Shown here in pieces: positions 52,482 through 59,468 of a stretch of 64,000 bases of DNA (positions are counted from its first letter, which is position 1; each line of letters opens with the position of its first letter). Origin of the DNA: Hymenobacter rubidus (GTDB taxonomy: Bacteria > Bacteroidota > Bacteroidia > Cytophagales > Hymenobacteraceae); contig NZ_JAERQF010000019.1 in assembly GCF_016734815.1 (NCBI RefSeq), positions 37,642-101,641 of the forward strand. Reading direction: 5' to 3'. A program made the translations under genes and the position numbers. The notes below the pieces were generated by a model. It did not search any database, was not told where the DNA came from, and saw only the letters and a program-made list of their open reading frames with translations.

Positions 52482-54701
52482 ATGTTCCTGAAAACTACTT
52501 TTTCCCGCTTTTCTGTTACCTCGCTTGTAGCCTTGAGCACGGCCGGTACCGCCGCCCACGCCCAGACCATTGGCTTCATGGGCGCCACCACGCCGCGCAT
52601 CGTGGCCGAAAACGCGGGCACGGTTTCGCTGCCCCTGGCCATTGCCAGCCCCAACGCCACGGCCAGCACGGTGCAGGCCATTGTAGCCCCGCTAGGCACT
52701 GCCACAGCCGGCTCCGATTTTACATTCGCCACCACCCAGACGCTGACTTTCGCGCCGGGCAGCACCACGGCCACCCTCACACTACCCATTCTGGACGACG
52801 CCACGGCCGAATCGACTGAGTACTTCACGGTGCGCCTCCAAAACCCCACCAACGCCACGCTCACGGCCGGTGCTACGGAGTTTCTGGTGTTCATAAAGGA
52901 CAACGACCTGCAAGCCCCGGCCCGCACCAACAACCTGCGCCTGAACTTGCTGGGCAGCTACCAAAACGGCGCGAGCGGCACCAACTCGGCCGAAATTGTG
53001 GCCCACGACCCCACCACGCAACGCCTGTACGTGGCCAATTCCGTCGGGGGCAAGCTGGACATTCTGAACTTCAGCACGCCCGGTGCACTCACGTCGGTGG
53101 CTTCCATCAGCATGGCCCCGTATGGGGGCATCAATTCCGTGACGGTGCGCAACGGGCTGGTGGCCTGCGCTGTGGAAAGCACCAACCCGCAGGCCGATGG
53201 CAGCATTGTGTTCTTCGACCAGAACGGGGTGTTCATCAAGCAAGTGACCGTAGGCGCGATGCCCGACATGATAACCTTCTCGCCCGACGGCCTGAAGCTG
53301 CTCACTGCCAACGAGGGCGAGCCAAACACGGCATACACCACCGACCCGCTCGGCTCAGTATCAGTCGTGGACCTGACCGGCGGCATCGCGGCCGTAACCC
53401 AGGCCCGCGTGACCACACTGGATTTCAGTACTTACAACTCCCAGGCTGCCGCCCTGCGCACGGCCGGCATCCGCATCTACGGCGGTCCGGCGGGCACGCC
53501 CAGCAGCGTGGCCCAGGACTTGGAGCCGGAGTACGTGGCCGTGTCGGCCGACTCGCGCACCGCCTACATTGGCTTGCAGGAAAACAACGCCCTGGCCACG
53601 CTCGACCTGACCACGCTGCAATTCACCAGCCTGCGCCCCATTGGCTACCAGGACCACAGCCAGCCCGGTTTCAGTCTCGATGCATCGGACCAGGCCGCCG
53701 ACGTACTGCTGGCCAACTGGCCGGTGCGCGGCATGCGCCAGCCCGATGCCATTGCCTCTTTTGAGCTGCCGGCTGCGCTGGGCGGCGGCCGCTACCTCAT
53801 CACGGCTAACGAGGGCGACGCCCGCGAATACACCGGCATGAGCGAGGTCAACCGCCTCGGCGATGCGGCTTATGTGCTCGACCCCACGGCTTTTCCGCAG
53901 GCCGCCATGCTGAAAAACGCCAGCGCCCTGGGCCGCCTCAACGTGACCAACAAGCTGGGTGATACCGACGGCGACGGCGACTTCGACCAGATTTATGCCT
54001 TTGGCGGCCGCTCGTTCAGTATTCTCAATGCTGGCACCGGCGCGCTGGTGCACGACAGCGGCGACCTGCTCGAACGCATCACCAGCACCGACGCGGCCTT
54101 TGGCAGCATTTTCAACGCCAGCAACACCACCGGCAACCCCGTTCGGAAAAACCGCTCCGACGACAAAGGCCCCGAGCCCGAAGGCACTACCATCGGCATG
54201 ATTCGCGACACCACCTATGCCTTTGTAAGCATGGAGCGCATGGGCGGCGTGGTGGTCCTGAACGTGAACGACCCCACCAACCCGCGCCTCGTGCAGTACA
54301 TCAACAACCGCAGCCTGACGACGGGCACCGGCGACCAGGGCCCCGAAGGCATCGTCTTCGTATCGGCCGCCAACAGCCCCACCGGTACGCCCCTGCTGCT
54401 GCTGGCCAACGAAGTGAGCAGCACCGTGGCGGTGTACCAGATTGGCCTGCGCGGCACGGTGACCAGCGCTAAAAATGGCCTTGCGGCACCGGAAAGCCTC
54501 TACAGCTTCCCCAACCCCGCCGCCCCCGAAACCGCCGTGCGCCTCAGCCGCCCCGTAACCGGTGCCCTGCTCGATGGCCTGGGCCGCACCGTGCGTCACC
54601 TGCCGGTAGCTACCGACCAGCTTGACCTAAGCGGCCTGCCCGCCGGCTTCTACCTGCTGCGTGCGGCCGATGGCGCCACCAGCCGCGTGGTGGTCCGGTA
54701 G
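52482..54701 (+). CDS. Choice-of-anchor I family surface protein with Calx-beta domain and T9SS tail
   Basis: A 739-residue exported protein. Signal about 1-28; a Calx-beta-like domain about 28-135 (VSLPLAIASPNATASTVQAI, ESTEYFTVRLQNP); then a choice-of-anchor I propeller about 150-650 (NSAEIVAHDPTTQRLYVANS, PDMITFSPDGLKLLTANEGE, EPEYVAVSADSRTAYIGLQE, QGPEGIVFVSA); and a T9SS-like sorting tail (YSFPNPAAPETAVRLSRP to TSRVVVR). Related propellers include phosphatase-like and unknown surface proteins; no catalytic residue is obvious. It lies between the two sigma cassettes, divergent from cassette 1, and may belong to their regulon (inference). Confidence 0.88.
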   Translation: MFLKTTFSRFSVTSLVALSTAGTAAHAQTIGFMGATTPRIVAENAGTVSLPLAIASPNATASTVQAIVAPLGTATAGSDFTFATTQTLTFAPGSTTATLTLPILDDATAESTEYFTVRLQNPTNATLTAGATEFLVFIKDNDLQAPARTNNLRLNLLGSYQNGASGTNSAEIVAHDPTTQRLYVANSVGGKLDILNFSTPGALTSVASISMAPYGGINSVTVRNGLVACAVESTNPQADGSIVFFDQNGVFIKQVTVGAMPDMITFSPDGLKLLTANEGEPNTAYTTDPLGSVSVVDLTGGIAAVTQARVTTLDFSTYNSQAAALRTAGIRIYGGPAGTPSSVAQDLEPEYVAVSADSRTAYIGLQENNALATLDLTTLQFTSLRPIGYQDHSQPGFSLDASDQAADVLLANWPVRGMRQPDAIASFELPAALGGGRYLITANEGDAREYTGMSEVNRLGDAAYVLDPTAFPQAAMLKNASALGRLNVTNKLGDTDGDGDFDQIYAFGGRSFSILNAGTGALVHDSGDLLERITSTDAAFGSIFNASNTTGNPVRKNRSDDKGPEPEGTTIGMIRDTTYAFVSMERMGGVVVLNVNDPTNPRLVQYINNRSLTTGTGDQGPEGIVFVSAANSPTGTPLLLLANEVSSTVAVYQIGLRGTVTSAKNGLAAPESLYSFPNPAAPETAVRLSRPVTGALLDGLGRTVRHLPVATDQLDLSGLPAGFYLLRAADGATSRVVVR

Positions 54702-54729
54702 CTTTCCCGGCAGGGCTGTATTTATAGAA

Positions 54730-54820
54730 CGTCCTGCTGAGCGAAGTCGAAGCATCTCTACCGAGGAAGTAAATAATTACTCTTCGCGGTAGAGATGCTT
54801 CGACTTCGCTCAGCATGACG
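54730..54820. repeat. Family B hairpin element (B14)
   Basis: Arms CGTCCTGCTGAGCGAAGTCG and CGACTTCGCTCAGCATGACG, with compensatory AAGT/ACTT in place of CAGT/ACTG. The inner stem CTACCG/CGGTAG is as in B13. It lies between convergent genes. Confidence 0.88.
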
Positions 54821-54858
54821 TGCTTTTTATTGTTATTTTTTGCCAGTTCCCTTCTCCC

Positions 54859-55704
54859 CTACTTGGCTTTGCGCAGGTAAATATTTCCGTTGAACGTCTT
54901 CACCATTACCTCGGCGCCGCCGCCGTTCACTTTGCCGTAGGTCCAGTCGTCGGTGCTGAGCCGGGTGAGGCCGTTTTGGGTGGTGCGCGTCACTTTGCCG
55001 GGCGCTTTGTCCACGTCCACATCGAAGTCGCTGTAGACTTCGCCTCGGTCCGACTTCATTTTTAGCGAGGCCTTGATGTTGCTTGGGAAGCTCACGTCCA
55101 CCTTGCCGTTAAGGGTTGAAAAGGCCATGGGTGTGCCCGACGTCACGCTTTTGAACGTGGCGGTGAGGTTGCCATTCACCGTGTTGGCCACGGCCGAGCC
55201 GGCCACGTCGTTGAGTTGAATGGCACCGTTCACGTTGGAAACTTCCAGCTCGCCGCTCACGCCGTCAACAATGATGTCGCCGTTGTTAACGGTGCTGAGC
55301 TGCAACGAGAAATTGCGCGGCACCCTGATGGTTAAGTCCACCGGCTGGGTGTGCGATTCCGTCGAAACCTCTACGTGGTTGTTCTTTTCCTCCACGCTCA
55401 GGTTCAGGTTATTGGACGACGACAAACGCTTCATGCCGGCGGGCGCGGCTTCGCTGCGGCGGTTCTGATTCGGGCGAAAGGCTGCCTCAACCTGCACGTC
55501 TTTGCCGCCGTAGCCACTGACGTGGATGAAGCCGAAAACCAGGCCCACTTCCAGAATGCCGGGCTTGCCGGGCGCGCTCAAGGGCACGGTGAGGGTTTCT
55601 TTGGAGTCCTGGGCCCGGCCGGGCAAGGCGCTGCCGAGCAGCACGAAAGCCAGCGCAGCACGGCGCGTGGCAGATGCGAAGGATAATAGACGGGAATGAT
55701 TCAT
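54859..55704 (-). CDS. Exported DUF4097-like beta-repeat protein (cassette 2, second copy)
   Basis: A 281-residue exported protein from MNHSRLLSFASATRRA; the upstream in-frame codons do not look native. The signal is followed by a unique N-terminal part (KPGILEVGLVFGFIHVSGYG) and then repeats of the DUF4097 type: LSTVNNGDIIVDGVSGELEV, SNVNGAIQLNDVAGSAVANT, VNGNLTATF, FSTLNGKVDVSFPS, DRGEVYSDFDVDVDK, and VKTFNGNIYLRKAK. The turns here are VNG/LNG rather than VSG. It shares its C-terminal motif with the cassette 1 protein at 49787. It is last in cassette 2; function unknown. Confidence 0.8.
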   Translation of the reverse strand: MNHSRLLSFASATRRAALAFVLLGSALPGRAQDSKETLTVPLSAPGKPGILEVGLVFGFIHVSGYGGKDVQVEAAFRPNQNRRSEAAPAGMKRLSSSNNLNLSVEEKNNHVEVSTESHTQPVDLTIRVPRNFSLQLSTVNNGDIIVDGVSGELEVSNVNGAIQLNDVAGSAVANTVNGNLTATFKSVTSGTPMAFSTLNGKVDVSFPSNIKASLKMKSDRGEVYSDFDVDVDKAPGKVTRTTQNGLTRLSTDDWTYGKVNGGGAEVMVKTFNGNIYLRKAK

Positions 55705-55786
55705 GATAATAGGTTGGGTTGCTTGAACGTAAGCAGGGGGAAGTTTTAGCGACAAGTCATGCCGATACCGCAGTGAGTCAACCGGC

Positions 55787-55889
55787 TGTCATCCTGAGCA
55801 GAGCGAAGAACCTTCTCACGTTTGTGCCAAAAGGAATTACTGCCAATTGCCCTTCCGTGAGAAGGTCCTTCGCTCTGTTCAGGATGACA
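55787..55889. repeat. Family C hairpin element (C4), opposite orientation, followed by half a B element
   Basis: Arms TGTCATCCTGAGCAGAGCG and CGCTCTGTTCAGGATGACA. Read on the minus strand the loop has ATTGGCAGTAATTC, the shared core. Directly after it (55893-55931) is a lone B right arm (ACGCGAGGTGCTTCGGCTTG to TGCATGACG), as if C had inserted into a B element. Confidence 0.83.
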
Positions 55890-55941
55890 CGCGACGCACG
55901 CGAGGTGCTTCGGCTTGGCCTCTGCATGACGGGTGTTTGCC

Positions 55942-56817
55942 CTAGAGCTTGGACACGGTCACGTTGCCGTTGAGGGTTTCGAAATGGAAATCGGGCCCGC
56001 CTTTGCCGATACGCACGGCGGTGTCTTTGGTGAGTTTGTAGACCGTGCCACCGCCTTTGCCCTCCTGGTTTTTGGTTACCTGTGCCGGCAGGATTTCGGC
56101 GTTCGGAAAGTCCGTCAGGAATTCGCCGTGCATGCTTTTGAAGTGCAGGTCGGCGCCGAGGCTGGCCGGGTAATGCACCCGAATCTGCCCGTTGATGGTG
56201 TGGTAGGACGACGCGCCGGGCGGATTGGCGGCGTAGGTGGCGTCCACGTTGCCGTTCACGGTGTGGGCCTTGGTGGTGCCCTTCACGTTGCGCAGCGTGA
56301 TGGCGCCGTTCACGTTGCCCACGTTCAACGGGCCGGCCACGTCGGTCACTGTCATCGAGCCACCGTTCACCGTCCCAACGTGCAGATTCATCTGGTAGGG
56401 CACTTTCACCACAAAATCGAACGTGTAGCGGTAGTCGATTTCCTTGTGGCTGCGGTAGCGGTTGTGGTCGTCGTGGGGGCGCGAGTCGTAGGGCCCGGCC
56501 AGGTACACCACCACGCTGTCGCCGTGCTGCGTGAATCCCAATTGGGCTTCCTTTCGGCCGGTTTCCAGGGTTTGGTCATCGTCGGCGCGAACGGTTTTGG
56601 TGGCTTCTACCAGCACCTTGTTGCCAGCGTAGCCCTGCACCGTCACCGAGCCGAAGATGTTGTAGAGGGCCAGTGTGCTTTTCCCCGCATCAGCCGTCAG
56701 GGTGAATTCCCGGCTGATTTTTTCGGTGGCTTCCTTGCTTTGGGCGCGGCAGGCGGCGGCGCTACACAGCACGAGTAGCAGGCTGCTCAGGCTGCGGCGA
56801 AGTGAGGGTTTGGTCAT
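55942..56817 (-). CDS. Exported DUF4097-like beta-repeat protein (cassette 2, first copy)
   Basis: A 291-residue exported protein (signal MTKPSLRRSLSSLLLVLCSA to ACRAQ). The repeats are of the DUF4097 type: LHVGTVNGGSMTVTDVAGPL, NVGNVNGAITLRNVKGTTKA, HTVNGNVDATYA, YHTINGQIRVHYPA, FKSMHGEFLTDFP, and FETLNGNVTVSKL. An Asp/His-rich segment (GPYDSRPHDDHNRYRSHKE) sits about 130-150. Its start lies 56 bases inside the anti-sigma gene's end, so it is translationally coupled to it. This tight link suggests that protein and anti-sigma factor act together; how is unknown. Confidence 0.82.
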   Translation of the reverse strand: MTKPSLRRSLSSLLLVLCSAAACRAQSKEATEKISREFTLTADAGKSTLALYNIFGSVTVQGYAGNKVLVEATKTVRADDDQTLETGRKEAQLGFTQHGDSVVVYLAGPYDSRPHDDHNRYRSHKEIDYRYTFDFVVKVPYQMNLHVGTVNGGSMTVTDVAGPLNVGNVNGAITLRNVKGTTKAHTVNGNVDATYAANPPGASSYHTINGQIRVHYPASLGADLHFKSMHGEFLTDFPNAEILPAQVTKNQEGKGGGTVYKLTKDTAVRIGKGGPDFHFETLNGNVTVSKL

Positions 56818-57676
56818 GGCGAGAGGGAGTTGAGGGCGCAGCGGGCTGGCCGGTTTGCAGGGTGTGAATGCTTTGCTGGATTTTACTTTTCACCGATTCG
56901 TCGAGATTGGGCTGTTGAAGCAGGCGGCGCAGCGGGGCCACCGAGCGGCGCTCCTGCAGCTGCACCATCGCATCGGCCAGAGCCGACTGTACCAGCGGCG
57001 AATCCTGCCGGGCCAGCGAGTGCACTAGGCCCAGCCGCACGGTGGGGTCGTCGGCCAGTGGTATCAGGGCTTCCAAGGTGGCCAGGCGCACGTTCACGTT
57101 GGCATCGTGGTCGAGGGTACTCAGCAGGGCACTCACCACCTTGGCATTCGGCGCGGTCAGGTCCTTGGTGTAGCCCACGGCCCGCAGTCGCTCGGTGGCC
57201 GACGGGTTGTCGATGAGCGAGAGCACCATCACCTGCCGCATCTGGCTCACCTCGGTGGCCAGGGCAGCAATTTGCTGCTGCTCGCCGGTGGCAGTTGCTG
57301 GCCGCCGGTTCAGCCAATAGCCGCCCGCGAGGCCCACGCCCAGCAGGCACAGGCTATACACAGCCCGCAGGATGGGCCGGGGCACCTCCAGGTTTAGCCA
57401 CCAATGCCACAGCCCTTTGAGGGAGTAATCCGGCGTGGCTTTCATCTCATCTTTGAAAGCCGACAACATGGCGTAAAACTCGGGCCGCAGGTGCTCGTCG
57501 GGTTCGGGCACGCGCACGGTGCCCATGGCCTGCCATAGCCGCTGGGTGGCTTGCAGCTCTTCGCGGCAGTCGGCGCAGTCGGCCAGATGGGCCGTCAGGG
57601 CGGCTTGCTCCGGGGCCGAAAGCTGGCCGCTCAGGTAATCGACCAATTGGTCTTTGACATGCTCACAATTCATCAC
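56762..57676 (-). CDS. Zinc-finger anti-sigma factor with HEAT-like repeats (cassette 2)
   Basis: A 304-residue membrane protein, from either of two adjacent ATG codons. The N-terminal zinc finger has Cys4-His6 and AHLADCADC (His30, Cys34, Cys37). A TM span lies at about 102-121 (ILRAVYSLCLLGVGLAGGYW), then a helical linker (QQQIAALATEVSQMRQVMVL). HEAT-like repeats follow: LSTLDHDANVNVRLATLEAL, LADDPTVRLGLVHSLARQDS, LVQSALADAMVQLQERRSVA and PLRRLLQQPN. DANxNVRLAxxEAL and GLVHSLA recur in the cassette 1 paralogue, so the two arose by duplication. It starts five bases after the sigma gene and overlaps the next gene by 56 bases. Confidence 0.86.
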   Translation of the reverse strand: MMNCEHVKDQLVDYLSGQLSAPEQAALTAHLADCADCREELQATQRLWQAMGTVRVPEPDEHLRPEFYAMLSAFKDEMKATPDYSLKGLWHWWLNLEVPRPILRAVYSLCLLGVGLAGGYWLNRRPATATGEQQQIAALATEVSQMRQVMVLSLIDNPSATERLRAVGYTKDLTAPNAKVVSALLSTLDHDANVNVRLATLEALIPLADDPTVRLGLVHSLARQDSPLVQSALADAMVQLQERRSVAPLRRLLQQPNLDESVKSKIQQSIHTLQTGQPAAPSTPSRHDQTLTSPQPEQPATRAV

Positions 57677-57681
57677 GTTGG

Positions 57682-58233
57682 TTAGTTTTCGATGCGGTGG
57701 TAGGCAGTTTTCAGCTCGTTCATGGCGCGGTGCACCCGCACCTTCACGGCGCCCTCGGTGGTGCCCAGCACTTGGGCAATTTCGCCGTATTTCATTTCCT
57801 GAAACCGACTCAACACCAGCACTTCCCGGTGCTCAGCGCTAAGGCGCGCCAGGGCTTGATGCAGCGTGGCTACCTCCTGGGCGCGCTCCAGGCCGGCATC
57901 GGCCGTGGCGCCGCCGCCAAGGTACTCGGCCACGTCATCCAAGTCGGTTTGGTAGCGGGCGTGGCGGTTTTTCTTGAGGTAGTCGGCCAGCACGTTGCGG
58001 GCCAGGTGGTACATCCAGGTGCGAAATTCGCCCTCCCCGGTGAAGGTGTGACGGTACTTCAGCATGCGGTAGAACACGTTCTGCACCAGGTCTTCGCTGG
58101 CATCGGCGCGGCCCAGCATGTGGTAGAGAAAGCCAAACAGCGGCCGATGGTAGCGCTCAAAGAGCAGGCCCATGCGGTCGACGTCGCCGGCTTTCACCCG
58201 CAGCATTAAGGCATTATCCGAGAGCGAGTCCAA
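57682..58233 (-). CDS. ECF-type RNA polymerase sigma-70 factor (cassette 2)
   Basis: A 183-residue sigma factor beginning at a TTG codon. The N-terminus MDSLSDNALMLRVKAGD aligns with METTSDEALMAAVRADD of the cassette 1 sigma factor, which supports this start. Region 2: YHRPLFGFLYHMLGRADASE, DLVQNVFYRMLKYRHTF, FRTWMYHLARNVLADYLKK. Region 4: LSAEHREVLVLSRFQEMKY, GEIAQVLGTTEGAVKVRVHRAM. It probably directs its own four-gene cassette under control of the zinc-finger anti-sigma factor. The 296 bp between it and 58530 contain no other gene I can support. Confidence 0.93.
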   Translation of the reverse strand: MDSLSDNALMLRVKAGDVDRMGLLFERYHRPLFGFLYHMLGRADASEDLVQNVFYRMLKYRHTFTGEGEFRTWMYHLARNVLADYLKKNRHARYQTDLDDVAEYLGGGATADAGLERAQEVATLHQALARLSAEHREVLVLSRFQEMKYGEIAQVLGTTEGAVKVRVHRAMNELKTAYHRIEN

Positions 58234-58529
58234 ACGATTACGCGGGGGTTTTTAGGGTATTTGGATGTGGACACCGCGCCAGGCTGGGAAGGTTACCGGA
58301 AGGTGGGCCCTTTTTTTCAGAATGCTTTGACTAACAGGGAAACGGGCCAACAAACCAGACATATAATTCTAGCGCTACTTCTAAGTTAAATGGTTGAGGT
58401 TAAAAAAGTTAACTTCTAAAAATCAGCCATTTTCTGTAACCAATCGGGGGCGTGTAGCCGTAAGGAAATATGCAGCGCCACACTGCCTTGCATCAGCAGC
58501 TTCCTTTCCACATTTCCAACATTTTTCAG

Positions 58530-58859
58530 ATGAAGACCCCCAAATTCTTTCTCGCCGCCATCCTGACCATGGGCCTGAGCAGCGCCGCCTTCGCCCAAAC
58601 CACGCCCGGCACTACCGGCGGCACCATGCAAACTTCGCCCGGCTCTACTACCACCGGCACTAGCGGCACGGGCACCATCCGCACCGGCGATGGTACCATG
58701 CGCGACGGCTCTATGCAGTCCGCGCCCGGCTCCACCAATACCGGCTCGGGCACGATGCGCAACGGCGACGGCACCATGCGGGACGGCGCCTCCGGCCGCC
58801 GCACCAAAACCAAAGGCAACATGTCGAACAGCAAAACGAAAAGCAAGTCGACCATGTAA
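58530..58859 (+). CDS. Small exported Gly/Thr/Ser-rich repeat protein
   Basis: A 109-residue exported protein from MKTPKFFLAAILTMG (signal to AFAQ, about 23); an ATG 20 codons upstream is not preferred. The mature part has two copies of a unit of about 28 residues built on GTxRxGDGTMRDGSMQ and xPGSTxTG. It ends in a basic tail (RRTKTKGNMSNSKTKSKSTM). No family recognised. The low complexity suggests an unstructured envelope or matrix protein; this is inference. A terminator hairpin follows. Confidence 0.65.
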   Translation: MKTPKFFLAAILTMGLSSAAFAQTTPGTTGGTMQTSPGSTTTGTSGTGTIRTGDGTMRDGSMQSAPGSTNTGSGTMRNGDGTMRDGASGRRTKTKGNMSNSKTKSKSTM

Positions 58860-58892
58860 TAACTTTTTGCGGCTCAGCGCCGTATGAGGTTC

Positions 58893-58927
58893 AAGCCGGT
58901 TGTTTCGCCCGAAACAACCGGCTTTTT
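58893..58927 (+). terminator. Rho-independent terminator
   Basis: AAGCCGGTTGTTTCG (58893-58907) pairs with CGAAACAACCGGCTT (58910-58924), then TTT and a T-rich stretch. It lies between the two small exported-protein genes. Confidence 0.9.
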
Positions 58928-58952
58928 CTTTCTCCCCCTTTCCGCTCATCCC

Positions 58953-59333
58953 ATGAAACTGCATTTCCTGCTGGCGAGCCTGCTATTCGCCGCCACGGCC
59001 CAGGCCCAAACCGTTCCCTTCGACCCCTCGGCGCCGGTGCGCGGCGGCAGCCAGGGCCAGACCAACGTGCCGCCCGTGAATCCGGCCCTTAACCAAAGCA
59101 CCATTCAGGGCCCGCCCGAAATGCAGCGCACCCCTACCAACCGCGACGCCCAGCCCACGCGCCAGCTACAGGACCAGGGCTTTTCGCCGGCCGCCACGCC
59201 CGAAGTATCGCCCAACGCCGTGCCCGACGTGCGCGAGCAGCCCATCATCAAAGACGGGGGCCGCCGCCGGCAGTCAACCGACGTAGTGCCCAGCCGCTCG
59301 CGCCGCAGCAACAGCAGCAACGTCACTCAATAA
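58953..59333 (+). CDS. Small exported Pro/Gln-rich protein, hypothetical
   Basis: A 126-residue protein from MKLHFLLASLLFAATAQAQ, a clear signal peptide; the start lies 26 bases after the terminator T run. The mature part is rich in Pro, Gln, Asn and Arg (PPVNPALNQSTIQGPPEMQR, RDAQPTRQLQDQGFSPAATP) and ends in a basic Ser/Arg tail. No family recognised; predicted to be disordered and periplasmic or secreted. The reading frame, codon use and signal support a real gene. Confidence 0.62.
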   Translation: MKLHFLLASLLFAATAQAQTVPFDPSAPVRGGSQGQTNVPPVNPALNQSTIQGPPEMQRTPTNRDAQPTRQLQDQGFSPAATPEVSPNAVPDVREQPIIKDGGRRRQSTDVVPSRSRRSNSSNVTQ

Positions 59334-59341
59334 TAGAAAAA

Positions 59342-59439
59342 CGTCATGCAGAGCGCAGCGAAGCATCTCGCGTGAGGCAGTAATTCAATCAAGTGATTTA
59401 CTTTGGCACGCGAGATGCTTCGCTGCGCTCTGCATGACG
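59342..59439. repeat. Family B hairpin element (B15)
   Basis: The arms CGTCATGCAGAGCGCAGCG and CGCTGCGCTCTGCATGACG are perfect complements. The loop has GGCAGTAATTCAATCAAG, a near-consensus core. It lies between convergent genes. Confidence 0.92.
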
Positions 59440-59468
59440 GCCACTTTTAACCATTTCTACAGTCCTGC

